This document shows positions 22,859 through 34,204 of a DNA stretch of 64,000 nucleotides, one piece after another. The notes under the pieces were generated by a model. The model was not told where the DNA came from and did not search any database. It saw only the letters and a program-made list of their open reading frames with translations. Every line of letters starts with the position of its first letter. Positions within the stretch are counted from its first letter, which is position 1. Location: positions 6,324,001 through 6,388,000 of the forward strand of contig CAJFCV020000002.1 of assembly GCA_904066235.2 (NCBI GenBank). Reading direction: 5' to 3'. The stretch comes from Bursaphelenchus xylophilus (Eukaryota > Nematoda > Chromadorea > Rhabditida > Aphelenchoididae). Position numbers and translations under genes: made by a program.

Positions 22859-23983
22859 TTTTGATGAAAAAACTTCAATGAAAATTAAACGAACAAAAAA
22901 CATACAAAGAAATCCCGGAATCCACAATAATATACAATAACCGACGAGTACGCCAACTTATTTTCATTTACAAAATGTTAAAATAAAAATAAAAAAATTG
23001 GGCGTGGGTAGTTAGTCGCAGTATGGAAATTGGGCACATCGAATTCAGGGCACATGAAAAAGAAGTAGGCAGTGAAAAAGAAGTACCGCCGAACATTTAT
23101 GGGATCAAACATGGATTGAGCTTATTTTTCTCAAAAACTGTGTCATCAAAGATGTTCCAATATGACTGATCATTCCCCCAGTTCAATGCAAAATACTAAT
23201 ATGATGCGAAAACATGAAATCGGAATCAACAATAAAACATTGGACATCCCGGAGATCAATCGGTATGGATAATAAAAATTATATAAAGTTTGAATTTTAC
23301 CATAAAAATAGTGAGAATATGCAGTCTTCAGTCGGTAACTGTGCAATGTGCAACCCTATATTAAAATAGAAAAATATGTTCTAACAATGCAGCAGTGTTT
23401 TTTACTAGAAAGCACCAGAGAAAAATTCGCGATGAGAAAAAATAAAAATCACAGATTTCCCCATAAGATTTCCCGCCAAAGAGTTGGCTTTCCGTTTCAG
23501 GGCAATTTATTTGTAATAAGTTGCATGCAAAACTAGTTGGAGAATTGTAACGGAGATCGTTTAGAACCCTAGAATAACAATAGAGAATTAGAAAATTATC
23601 GTAACCTTGCCATAATACTATTGCAAATAGGCAATGTAAGGGCTATCTTATTTCTTTTTATATTGATATTTTAAACGTATAACTAGACAACCTCACTAGG
23701 CCAATCCCGGGCGCAGTTCGCGAATTTAATAAAAATTATATTTTGTTTTGTCTCGGCTTGGTATATTGAAGTTATTCGTCAAATTTGTACGTGCGATACA
23801 GTTTCGTCACAAAAAATATGTTCAGACGTATACTTTAATCCCTATGTGGAATTCTTTTCCACAGAACTGAAATTATTGTTTGTTATGCGTTTTTATCGAA
23901 AATTCTTATGACTATCATTATCAAAATAGGTGAACTAAGTTCTTTCAGGTGTTTCTGAAGACAGTTTACAATAATAAAATGTT
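22859..23983. other. Divergent intergenic region, rpa-2 / LMBR1-like
   Basis: 1.1 kb AT-rich stretch between two genes transcribed away from each other. No coding region is supported. It must contain both promoters. A TCTTTCAG acceptor-like sequence at about 23941-23948 lies 36 bp before the LMBR1-like start. Confidence 0.5.
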
Positions 23984-25724
23984 ATGGAAGAAGAGATCTT
24001 AGAGTTTGAAGAGATCGAGTTCCACAATTTTATCAGAAAGCACGTTGTAAGTGTAAGATTTTTTCCTTTATCTCAATTTAGGTATGTCTTCTTTTCCTAA
24101 TTGGACTCTATTTTCTGAGCTTTCAAATTATTCAACGGTTCAAGACAAGGTCCGACAACGACGATTTGTATTCCGGAGACGAGGATTTTATAGTCTACAG
24201 GATATCGTAAGTAGATGTAACGAGTCTGTGATTTTTAGAGTATGGATGTGCACCTTCTCCCTGGCCGTGTCCATTGGGGCCATCACTCTCTTACCATTCT
24301 CCGTATTAGGTTCTGAAGTGTTGTTGTTGTATCCTGACAACTTTTATTTCAAATGGCTAAACATGTCGTTGATTTCATCTCTGTGGAACTACATCTTCCT
24401 TTTGAGTAACGTCTCTTTATTCTTTCTTCTTCCCTTTGCCTACTTCTTTCTTGAATCTCAAGGTCTCAGTTTTCACCATCGGCCCAAACCTTTTCTCTCT
24501 CGTGTTTATGAGACTATCGCTGTCTGTGTTTTAGTGTTCATTTTGATGATATGTTTAGCTAATGTTGCTTATTCGCTTTATCAGCCCGAGGGTCTTCATT
24601 TGGTTCTCTCTTTGCTCAATTTCTCAAATCTTTCGATTCCATTGGTCTATTCTCTAGTGTCCTTGGTTGGAGTTGCTCTTCTCTTGATTTCAACTCCAAT
24701 TGGGTTCGCCAAGATGTTTGACTTTGCCACAACTTTATTAATCGACGAAGAAGAAGAAGTTAATGTTGAGATTAACGACAACCTCGTGGAAGGTAATGCG
24801 GTTACAAGTTCCACAAGCGCCACAGATGTTTTAATTCGGAAAAGACTGATTGGAAGCGCGGGCGATGCCAATCTAAACTCCAGAGAATTCGAGCAGCTGA
24901 AAATGGATAAACCCAAGATTTCGATGTTTCGATTGTTCTTTGATACAGTGAAATATCCGGTTGTTATGGTTATGCTGGTTACATTAACTGTGAGTCAGAC
25001 TCTAGTAATTGTTACCTTTATTTAGGTGTTCTCAGTGTCGATTGTCTTGATAAATACATTCAAGTTGACATTTGGATTCAGAGAACTCAACGAGTATGTA
25101 CAATATGTGGAGGTATGTGTGTCTCAATAGCAATAAAATTTTAGGTTCGATCACGTCATCGATTTGGGATTCCTGGAGCTCTGGTAGAAAATCTGATAAT
25201 TGTGTAAGTGTTGTGTAAATCATTTTACCTTATTTTAGGTACATCTTCTTCTCTGCCCTGGTTGGCGTTTATTCGATGCCCCTACTTCGAAGGGTCAGAC
25301 CCAAGAAGAAACAAACGTCCATGACAAATGTTATTGCCAATTGTGTGACCATCTTAATGCTGAGCTCAGCGTTACCCATACTGGCGAACACTCTCGGTAA
25401 GTTTTTGTATTTTACTTCGAATGTTTAGGTATCACTTCGTTCGACCTTCTAGGTGGGTTTGGCCATCTTAATTGGATCTCAAACTTTTCGTTGGTTTGGT
25501 TTTGCAATATCTTCTTCGCGATTGCTTCCTCGATTTGTCTTCTGAATAAGTTTACATTCAAAGTTCGGGTAGAATTATGGAAAAGGTAGGGGAATGTAAT
25601 TTTATTACGTAGAATGCCTTAGGATCTCACAAATCGGTTCAAGAAGAACCTTAAAGCAAGATTAACAGTTGTAAACGAACAAATGCCTCTTCCAGCTGGA
25701 TATGTTATACTCACTCTAGCGTAG
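23984..25724 (+). CDS. LMBR1L: LMBR1/LIMR-family multipass membrane protein
   Basis: Polytopic membrane protein of the LMBR1 family (limb region 1 / lipocalin receptor). Exon 1 (23984-24046) gives an acidic N-terminus; the next joins VCLLFLIGLYFLSFQIIQRF. Several long hydrophobic segments follow, including CTFSLAVSIGAITLLPFSVL, WNYIFLLSNVSLFFLLPFAY (with the family-typical LPFAYFFLESQG), VCVLVFILMICLANVAYSLY and SLVSLVGVALLLISTPIGFA. A cytosolic loop with EEEEVNVEIND follows. The C-terminal half adds further membrane segments and ends KFTFKVRVELWKRLTVVNEQ then MPLPAGY, paralleling the LIMR end (VRAELIRAFGLDRLPLP). That match decides the last acceptor (GCAAG near 25653) and the stop at 25722-25724. 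Confidence 0.83.
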
Positions 25725-25778
25725 TTACGTGTACAGAAATACATTTATATGTAATAAATAATAATTCTGATGATATTG

Positions 25779-28700
25779 TTATTTCTTGAGAGATCCGTTT
25801 GTCTTTTCGATTATCTGTTCGATTGTGAGACCTTCACCGGCTTCCACTTCCGTCCCGTCCGGCAATATACACACAGTATCCACCTCCTTTCTTAGTACTG
25901 TATCTATGTCAACTTGACTGAAGAATGCAATCGACTACCGGGAATTGCTTTAAATAACGGTACTCGAACTTACGGCCGGCAGTTCTTTAATGTTCAGCTT
26001 CTCCATTATTGCACCTCTAACCAGGAGATTGCACAGAGATAAAGCTAGAGCACAGCGATATTTATCTTCTTCGTGAACTAGGAATCGAATCTATTTTTCC
26101 CATGTATGATTGAAACTTTACTTACCTCGTCATGAATAGAGATTACAAACCGTGCCCGTATATCGTATTCTTGGCAAAGCCATTTCATGCAGACTAAAAG
26201 AAGATGAAGAAAGTCGACGGCACTGGACTGGACAACCCAATTAATGGAAGTTCTTTTGTATTTCATCTGAAAATCATCATGTCCCATAACTGACTGAGGT
26301 AACGGCTCCAGGGCTTGAGTTAAACGGCATTCAAGGATGGGAGTTCGTGGTTCCGGATTTTGCGCCTGGATCTCAAGGAAGTTGAATGTGGCTGATTCAC
26401 TGAACAAAACAGAGATAGAATTAACTCAAATATACTTACAATCCATCCTTAAACAAAGTGTACGAAGTAGGGTAGTTGACATAAACCGTGTTCAAGAAGT
26501 GCCTCCCGTCCAATTCGATTCCTTGGACTTCTAATTCTGCTGACATGTTGTGACGAAGCCAATCTTCGAAGATCGTGCTTTGGATTCTGAATTTATTTTT
26601 ACAAATATAGCGGCCTGATCTCTTACCGATCTGTGGGGTTTCCAATAGTCAGAAAATATCGTTTCCCCAACACCAGATGAGTATTTGCAAAGTCCTTTGG
26701 GCATATTTGTTGGATAAAGTGTTCGAAGTATGGTATTAGATGAGGTTGTAATTCACGGTAACTAAAAGATTGGATGCAGAGAGAGGTTGACCCACCGTCC
26801 TGAGGTTCCCTTTGTGGTGTCAAATAATTTCATGGCTGTTTCCTTGGCCACTTCTCTCGAAATACCTTTCTGCACAAGGAAATCTATAGCATGATTCATG
26901 CCAGACCCATAGAGACGCGCATAATTAAGGACTTTGGCATTATTCCTGCTGATTCCGACCGATTCAGCGACTACAGTGTGCAGGTCCGTCCCAGTTGATT
27001 TGGTTCCGGCCAACTGCATATTGCTGAAAGCAGTAGAGCCAGCCTTTTGCTTTCCTTCTAGGAAGTCCCCAAATAAAGCGGCTAGCCATTGTTCCTGAGA
27101 ATCTACATCAGCCCCCACCAGATTCCAACCTGGACTGCATTGGACCATAGATTTAAGATCCGATCCCAGCATTCCCTCTTTAGCATTCGCCGATGTAAGC
27201 CAGAGTTTGTGGACAGCACGTCTGGTTATAGTGCCTGAGGGTACGATAGCTGGTGCAATTGCTCCGACATTACAGTCATCATCCAACCAACAGGTCACTT
27301 GTTCGTTGTATCTTTCTCTGTAATTCCCCCAGAATCTTGTTACAGAGCCAGCGTCAATAAATTCTCTGCACTCGGCTTCGAATCTGGTGGGTCGCAGAAT
27401 TCCTTCCTTGAAGAAGCAATTGATATACTCTTTATTAAAAGGATTTCCAACGTTCTGCCCTTCTCCCTTCTGTAATCAAAGGATTTCTGATACACTCCGT
27501 TTGCAATAGGGCCACTCGGTTTTAAAAAAAATTATTTGACCGTAGGACATTTCAAAACGATAGAGCCATGACAGTTAAAAAAAATACCAGTTAGTATGGT
27601 AAGTATTTAGTAAATACATTGGTCGTTTTATCATAAAAACATATTTGGATTACTGTGTCATAAAAAAGCTGTTTTTAGCAAACCTTTCAAACATATAATT
27701 ATTTTTCACAAAACGGCCTATGTGACCAATTTAGCAATCCTGCTATGTAGGGCTGCTAATTTGACAGAATTTTTTTAAAATGACGTCAAATTTCGGTCAT
27801 GTTCGTATGTGTGGAGAAATTAAAAATTCTGGTATAGGAAGTTTAAAATAGACTACGATGAATACCGTTAATATTAATTGTAACTAGTTTTTTTTTGCTT
27901 TTTTCATCCGTCGTTTTGCCAAGAAGGATCAATTCAGTTCCTAAAAATCTTAAATTCATAAGATTTTTTATTATAGCAAAAATCTACGAAAATTTTCCAA
28001 GAAAGTTCAATTTGACAGTTAAAATGACAGAAAATTTTGACTTCAACTCATTGGCTAGCTGGTCAAAGAATTTGCAAAAATAAAATACTGTCGCGCCATA
28101 AAGTCCGTAGAACTTGCACGGTGCGTTTTTCGCCCGATTCGCTGCGACTTATGCGCACCCCGCGACGTCGACGAAAAAATTCTACGGACTTTATGGCTAT
28201 TGGGGATAAAACCGTCTTGGGGACAAAACCGGGGTGCGGACAAGAAACGGCCCAATCCTGTCTCAAGACAGTCACATCCTCGCAACGGGACTTTATCCAC
28301 ATAGTAATATGATACAGTAAACCAAATACACTGTTATGATAAACGACTTTCCGTCCCGCCGGCCCAGTGATTACAGGGTGTTTCAAGAAATATGACAGAA
28401 ACTGATTGCGAATATCTTTGAGCTATTGGGAGTTATTCCAGAAATTCTTTTTGATTCTAAAACTTGATATCGGGTGGTTTTGTACTGAGCAAAAAAAAAT
28501 TTTTTCCGTCGGAGAGGCAGCTTCTCGGCGGAGACATTTGGGGCCTTTTTTAAAAATCACACCTTATTGTATGGTGGAAACTCTGTTACAACGGCCAAAA
28601 TTATGTTTACGTTACACCTCCGTGGATTTTACGGTATGCTTTTTTGCGTTTTCGATTATACGACCATCCGCGGAGGCGCGGCGGAAACCTCAGATTTCGG

Positions 28701-31700
28701 AGGACTTTGTTTCGGGCCCTCGGCTTTTGCAAATTCATGTTGGAAAAAAGGTTGGGGCGATTTTTTGTTGTCATCCGATGCACAGATGGCAAAAATTTCG
28801 TACTTTTTTTCCCCGGCGGAGGATTCGGCGGAGGCTTTATCAAAGGGTCAAAAGAAAAATTTGACTCTTTTGATAAAGCCTCCGCCGATTTGTCCGCCGG
28901 ACCAAAAAATAAGAAAGATGATGTTGCTCCGATGGATTCTCGCAGCTGATTTTTTTCCGGGCTCCTAAGACTGTTTTGACTCTTTGATAAAGCCTCCGCC
29001 GAATCCTGCGCCGGGAAAAAAAGTACGAAATTTTTGCCATCTGTGCATCGGATGACAACAAAAAATCACCCCAACCTTTTTTTTCAAGATGAATTTGCAA
29101 AAGCCGAGGGCCCAAAACAACGTCCGCCGAAATCTGAGGTTTCCTCCGCGCCTCCGCGGATGGTCGTATAATCGAAAACGCAAAAAAGCATACCGTAGAA
29201 TCCACGGAGGTGTAACGTAAACATAATTTTGGCCGTTGTAACAGAGTTTCCACCATGCAATAAGGTGTGATTTTTTAAAAAGGCCCCAAATGTCTCCGCC
29301 GAGAACTGGCCTCTCCGCCGATGGAAAAATTTTTTTTTTGCTCAGTACAAAACCGTCCGATATCAAGTTTTAGAAACAAAAAGAATTTCTGCGATAACTC
29401 CCAAGAGCTCAAAGATATTCGCAATCAGTTTCTGTCATATTTCTTGAAACACCCTGTACTTTGGCCACTGTTAGAGAACATTGTGGCTCTCGAGAGGTAT
29501 AATATGAAACTTACTCGGCAATATGCCATACATTCAAAATATTTTTTAAAAAATCGAGTGGCTCTGTCCTTTTGAAACGGAATATATTAGGTTAAATGTA
29601 CTCACCGGGTGTGGAAGTCTGTAGAAGTTAAATCCAGCAAAACTGGAATCTGGTCTGAGAGGAACCATGACATCAGGAAACTCCTTTTTTTTATTCTTTT
29701 CAATCAAATCGAATATTCGTCTGAAAAATCATCAAAATAAATTTAAAGCTATTTGCGTACCTTGCGGGGAATTTGACAGTTTCCCGACGTTGTAATGGAA
29801 CTTCCACAACATCAGGTACCTCCTCTAAACAACAACTGTCAACAAAGGTAATTGAAAAGATACCTGCAGCCGGCACCAAAAATCCCCATCCATAATCCCT
29901 CTTGTGAAATATCGGATAAGGCCCGTAGCACAGTCCGAAGATCCTGGGAACGTCAGAACTCTTCAATTTTACATGGTCACTGTGCAGTTCATCCACATTG
30001 GAATCGACCAGAGACTTTTTGTTGAACAGATTCACATACCAAGCTGGGCGAGCAATCGTTTTATATTTACATTGCCAATCCGATACCCACAACCAAGGAT
30101 CTTGTTCAAATCTACAAACAATTATGCTATTACGTAATAATTAAAAAATGATGACAATTTATAAGATTATATAAAATATTACTTGTTTTCATTTTCCAGT
30201 TCTTCTACTAGCGCTCTTGCTGATGTAACGACAGCCTTTACTGATGTGTTATTCATTTTATCAGCATCATTCTCGCATTTTTCGAAGAACTTTCTCCAAT
30301 TAGACGTGACGGGAAGATAGGCATCGGCCACAATAATCATGCCCAGAGAAGTAATCGGACTCGGAAATCGTTCTTTGAACATAGGATACAGCTTCTTGTA
30401 GACATCAATGCAGGCCTGAACATCCCCAGCGCAATAATCAATAAGTATTTGAAAGTTTGCTCGGATTACTTCGATCGGTTCAGTCACAAATACAGACTGA
30501 TATGTTTTATCAAGACTTCCGCTCTTTTCGGGATAAAACTTTCCATAGACATCTTCCAGAGAATTCCTACACACTCGCCGTTTCCAATATTGTAGCCATG
30601 GTATCTGTGAAAGTATTTATTGATGATTTCTTGGATGATTACCTGATACAATACATCCTCAACATCCTTCTTCTCGTATAGTAATCTCTGATGGTCAGCC
30701 ATTCCTTGGATTATCGTATTCATTGACATTGTGTCCCAAAATTTCACGTTTGATTCCTAAAATCAGTATTTAACCAGTGTTAAATTTGATACGTCACAAA
30801 CTTAAAATATTGTACACGCTTTTCACTGTTCGCAAAGAAACTTTTCGCTGTCCACAAATCAAAAAAGCTACAGAAAGGTGCTCCAGAAGAATCTAATTGG
30901 TTTTTAGAGTAACAAAAACTCTTCTAGTATACTAGAAAAACAGATGTAAAAAATGTATATGTTTTTGCTTTAATAATCAGCGATAGCATGTACAATATCA
31001 TCAGATTTTCCATCCTGCGTAACACGTGAATTTGTGGACAGTGAGGTTTTTTTGTTTTTTTGAAAAGTCTTTTTGAGGACAACAAAAAACAGTTCTTAAA
31101 ATATTACCTTCAATGGATATTGCTCCCGTACTCTCGCCCTGTCATAACCGACATTATGACCAATAACAAGCTTCGGGTCGGGCGATCCGTCTTCTAATGG
31201 TATCAAATGTTGCAAGCTGCATCGTTCAGGCACCGGAGTATCCTCAACAAGACGTCCACTGCACCACGAATACCTTGAAACAAATTCACTTATACGTAGT
31301 TAAACTTACCAGTGTGTTTCGGAGACAGCAACCGCCAGTGTGGGAAGATGACCTTCTTTGACACAAACTTCAACATCAAAGAATAAAAGGTCTGCATCTG
31401 GAGCATCAACGGCGACAGTCCGACCGTCTTCTAAATATTTGGTCCATCCTATCTTGTATTCCCATGTCTTTGGTTTCTTTGGTATCTTCAAATTCGCAGC
31501 CTTTTCCAGTAGCGTCTCAAAAGGGCCAAACAATTCTTGTCCAATATGTTTGAAATGCTCGAGAACAGTACCGTTGAGTGGGGGAAGTTGAAGTTTGCTG
31601 AAGATTGGATCGAGACCAGGTGGCCCGGCCGTATTCAAAGGTCCAAACAGATATCGATTGACGGGATTTGGGACTATTTTGATAGATTGAGAAATCAGGT

Positions 31701-31785
31701 CGGAGGGTTTAAAGGAAGTCGGAGTCTGATGAGGGACCATGGGGGCATATCGACGTGAACTGAGAGACAAGGCGCGACGGAGCAT
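25779..31785 (-). CDS. polg-1: Mitochondrial DNA polymerase gamma catalytic subunit
   Basis: Replicates mitochondrial DNA. The chosen start (31785) gives [17 protein letters not shown], a good mitochondrial presequence; 14 extra in-frame residues upstream lack this character. Exonuclease motifs: I in [15 protein letters not shown] in [16 protein letters not shown] in [18 protein letters not shown]. Polymerase motifs: A in [19 protein letters not shown] in [20 protein letters not shown] in VISIHDEV. The C-terminus is SLKK at 25779-25781. About a dozen exons; the intron between the [15 protein letters not shown] and [12 protein letters not shown] exons (about 27473-29605) is 2.1 kb and filled with inverted-repeat DNA, and another of about 350 bp lies near 30760-31105. 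It lies 120 bp after trpp-5 on the same strand. Confidence 0.93.
28095..28197. repeat. Hairpin with 18-bp perfect stem
   Basis: gccataaagtccgtagaa at 28095-28112 and its exact reverse complement at 28180-28197, with a GC-rich 67-base loop. It lies inside the long polg-1 intron. Transcribed on either strand it would form a stable stem-loop. Confidence 0.75.
28374..29456. mobile_element. Large foldback element with mariner-like CAGGGTG ends
   Basis: 1,083 bp, flanked by TA on each side (28372-28373, 29457-29458). The two halves are near-perfect reverse complements over about 480 bp each, from CAGGGTGTTTCAAGAAATAT inward, with an unpaired centre of about 130 bp near 28855-28980. The TA flanks and CAGGGTG terminus are typical of Tc1/mariner superfamily non-autonomous elements. 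Open frames in the arms mirror one another and match no transposase, so they are not annotated as genes. It lies in an intron of polg-1. Confidence 0.8.
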
Positions 31786-31904
31786 CTCATGCTCTGAGTC
31801 ACACTTTACCATTGGCAAAAGAATCAAAATAGCGCTAATGCGATCATACGCAGATAACCTTTACAAAATCCGTGTAATAAATTTATGTAAATCATATAAA
31901 TTAG

Positions 31905-32584
31905 CTATCGGTTTTCAACAAGATTACTGTCACGATTTATTACTTCTTGATCAAATTCTATCAAATACGCCGTTCCCATGTGCCAATGAGCGCTGACTTT
32001 GCAAGGAAAATTGTTGCCCTCAAAGATTTTGCACGTATTTAATAAAACTTACAGTTAAGAAGGCTTCGATTATTCCCGCAGTGAAAGCGGCACAGTTCAA
32101 AGAGACTTTGTCTTTGGGCAATGATATGAATGCGTTAACAAGCGATTCCTTTTCGATCAAATAATCTAAAGTATGATTAAAAAGTCATAAATATAATCAT
32201 TACAATGAGATGGATTTTCAGTACTTCTTTCCAATTTTTCAGCTTCCTCTCCAAAAAGACTCTTCCACAGGGTGCCCCGGATAAACATGAGTGCATTTAC
32301 TAGTTTGGTATCTCTCTTGTAGCCCTTCTCTCGCAACATTGTAATATCCAGAAGCCTGTCGCCCACGAATTTCCCATATTTTGCTAGGTTTTCTTCCAAT
32401 TCTTGCACTGATTTTGACTTTCCCTGTGCATATCTGACCATCTCAGCGAACAAAAAGGCAAAAGTCGACAGATTGACCTATAATTTATAACTATGATTGC
32501 AGAAGGTACTCATTCTTCAGTTACCTCATTCTTGCCTTTGCTCAACGCCTTGTCCAATATTGGCGCTAGTTTGCTCCTTTGCAT
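31905..32584 (-). CDS. trpp-5: TRAPP complex subunit 5 (TRAPPC5/Trs31)
   Basis: Core subunit of the TRAPP tethering complexes, acting in ER-to-Golgi and Golgi traffic as part of the Rab1 exchange factor. Exons read KLAPILDKALSKGKNEVNLS, FAFLFAEMVRYAQGKSKSVQ, KYGKFVGDRLLDITMLREKG, YKRDTKLVNALMFIRGTLWK, LFGEEAEKLERS, then KDKVSLNCAAFTAGIIEAFL and VSAHWHMGTAYLIEFDQEVI, matching the Bet3/Trs31 fold over its full length (about 180-190 residues). The NCAAFTAGIIEAFL helix is the family signature. Start 32584 follows a CATATTAG acceptor by one base, as for a trans-spliced downstream gene. It lies between hst-6 (153 bp upstream) and polg-1 (120 bp downstream), all on the minus strand. Confidence 0.92.
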
Positions 32585-32736
32585 TCTAATATGGTTAATT
32601 ATAATTTAAAAAACTGTCTGAATATTTTTTGGCCGAAACCATTTAATGATGGGATTCAACAAAACAAAATTTTATCAACTAAACAATATATACAGGTAAT
32701 TATTATGGCAAAGGTTTGAGATTATGGTAAGTTCGA

Positions 32737-33983
32737 TCAGATTTCACTCAGGTTCCGGCCACCATTGACCCGTTCCAATCGTTTTTCAAATAACTTCTCT
32801 GCAAATTTAAATAGTTCTACGTCCAAATGATTAAGGTCTCTTATTGCTTGAAGCTGAGCAGTAGTAATTACAGTATCATCTGACTTGCTCTTTGTCCAAT
32901 TTGCAAGGTTTTTCATAAACCTAAGGACAAAATGATAAATAATTATACACCTTACCGTAATCGAAAAGTTTTCTCAAAAAGTTCCTGTGAGTCGGCCATT
33001 CTGTTCTGAATCCCAAAGAAAGCGACGCTCCTCAAAGTGTTCTTTGCGCTCTCCAACATTATACTTTCCCTCTTCTCCTTGGACATCTTCGTCTGATCGT
33101 AACAATGGACGAGCGTAAGATCGGCCAGCATTCTGGTCTGTCGATTTATGGCCATGTTATAAGGGCACGATAAGAACTCATCCAATGTTACATTACTCCA
33201 TCCCTTGTCGGGATCATAACACCATGGGAGTTCACTGGGAAACGGTGGTCTGTTATTACATATGTGTCTGGATTTATTCCAAGTAGCACCCCTTTCGACG
33301 TGTCGATATTCAGAGATAAACCGAGAAACTGGATCTCGGAGAAATGTAGTGTAGAAGTAACGTCGTTGTTGATGGTTTCCTAAACAAATCAGACATAAAA
33401 CATAAATCTTACCTTCGACCTTATCCATGGCCCTGTCAACGCAATGAGAAACAACCAATTCCGTGTAATCGGCATGTAATCCACATACCCAGCCAGTTGA
33501 ATATCTTGAAAAGAGCCAGTATTCGTTGCTACTTCTTTGCCGGGAGCACTTGCACTTCTTGCATTTCTTCTCTCCATTACATTGACTGTCGGTTTTACAT
33601 AAACAAGGACGGCTGATGTTCAAATGATTTACCAAAAACTTCTCAAAAGAGGTACCCGCTGTCTTTTGAATATGCAGAAACACCAAAACATCATTTTTGT
33701 CGAAGTCAAAATGACATTCTTCCTTTGCCAAAATCTGGTTGAACGTAACACTCCATTTTCCGTATAAAGAAGGAGAATATTCTACATTTTCAGCGTTTTT
33801 TGAAGCAAATAACCTCATTTGATCAAGTGAATATCTAGTGGTTAGGACAAGCGAAGAAGCATAATTAGAATCGTGATCATTTTTTAAGAGAAATGTCATG
33901 AACAAAGTAATAAAGGTAATAAAAGTGAGCAAAGCACCGATAAACGGCCAGCTAGAGATTTTAGCGCGGTTGTTGACGACCAT
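32737..33983 (-). CDS. hst-6: Heparan sulfate 6-O-sulfotransferase
   Basis: Golgi type II enzyme that transfers sulfate from PAPS to the 6-O position of glucosamine in heparan sulfate. A short cytosolic tail is followed by a signal-anchor (FIGALLTFITFITLFMTFLL, about residues 14-34). The 5'-phosphosulfate-binding loop reads VFLHIQKTAGTSFEKFLVNH and the 3'-phosphate-binding element FLRDPVSRFISEYRHVERGA. The Cys-rich insert CLCKTDSQCNGEKKCKKCKC and WVCGLHADYTEL fit the HS6ST family. A 36-nt intron within KVEG/NHQQRR (near 33379-33414) has a multiple-of-three length and no stop, so its retention would add 12 residues without a shift. A final short exon encodes DLNHLDVELFKFAEKLFEKR. Only 221 bp separate this start from the divergent SARAF gene. 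Confidence 0.92.
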
Positions 33984-34204
33984 AACATTGAAAAAGAATA
34001 GCGCAAAGACACTTCCCGGACTTTCACATCTGGCACATCAGCCGGTCCAAATCAATCCATCGCGCAACAAAATGTTTTATTTTTTTCGCAGTTTGCGCCC
34101 GGAACCCGCGCAGACTGCAAAAAAATAATATACGCCTTAGTCTACGTAGATTTCGGCGAGGTCAGTCTTGCCAAACAGTCAGCTCAACATAGAGTAAGGT
34201 GTGG
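33984..34204. promoter_or_regulatory. Putative bidirectional promoter, hst-6 / SARAF
   Basis: 221 bp between two divergently oriented start codons. It must contain both transcription starts and 5' UTRs unless one message is trans-spliced. No TATA box is evident. Confidence 0.5.

Larger units (their letters stand above)
27497..29582. repeat. Possible outer inverted-repeat element within the polg-1 intron
   Basis: The sequence ccgtttgcaatagggccactcggttttaaaaaa near 27500-27533 resembles, inverted, tttttaaaaaatcgagtggctctgtccttttgaaacgg at 29544-29581 (shared CCGTTT, GCCACTCG and TTTTAAAAAA blocks). These would be the outer termini of an element into which the 28374-29456 foldback inserted. Identity is only moderate. 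Confidence 0.4.

Noticed and set aside
24647..24916. Antisense frame within the LMBR1-like gene
   Set aside because: Lies wholly over coding exons with clear homology on the plus strand.
28063..29366. Several overlapping frames that share similar residues on both strands
   Set aside because: They are mirror images produced by the palindromic arms of the foldback element and encode no known transposase motif.
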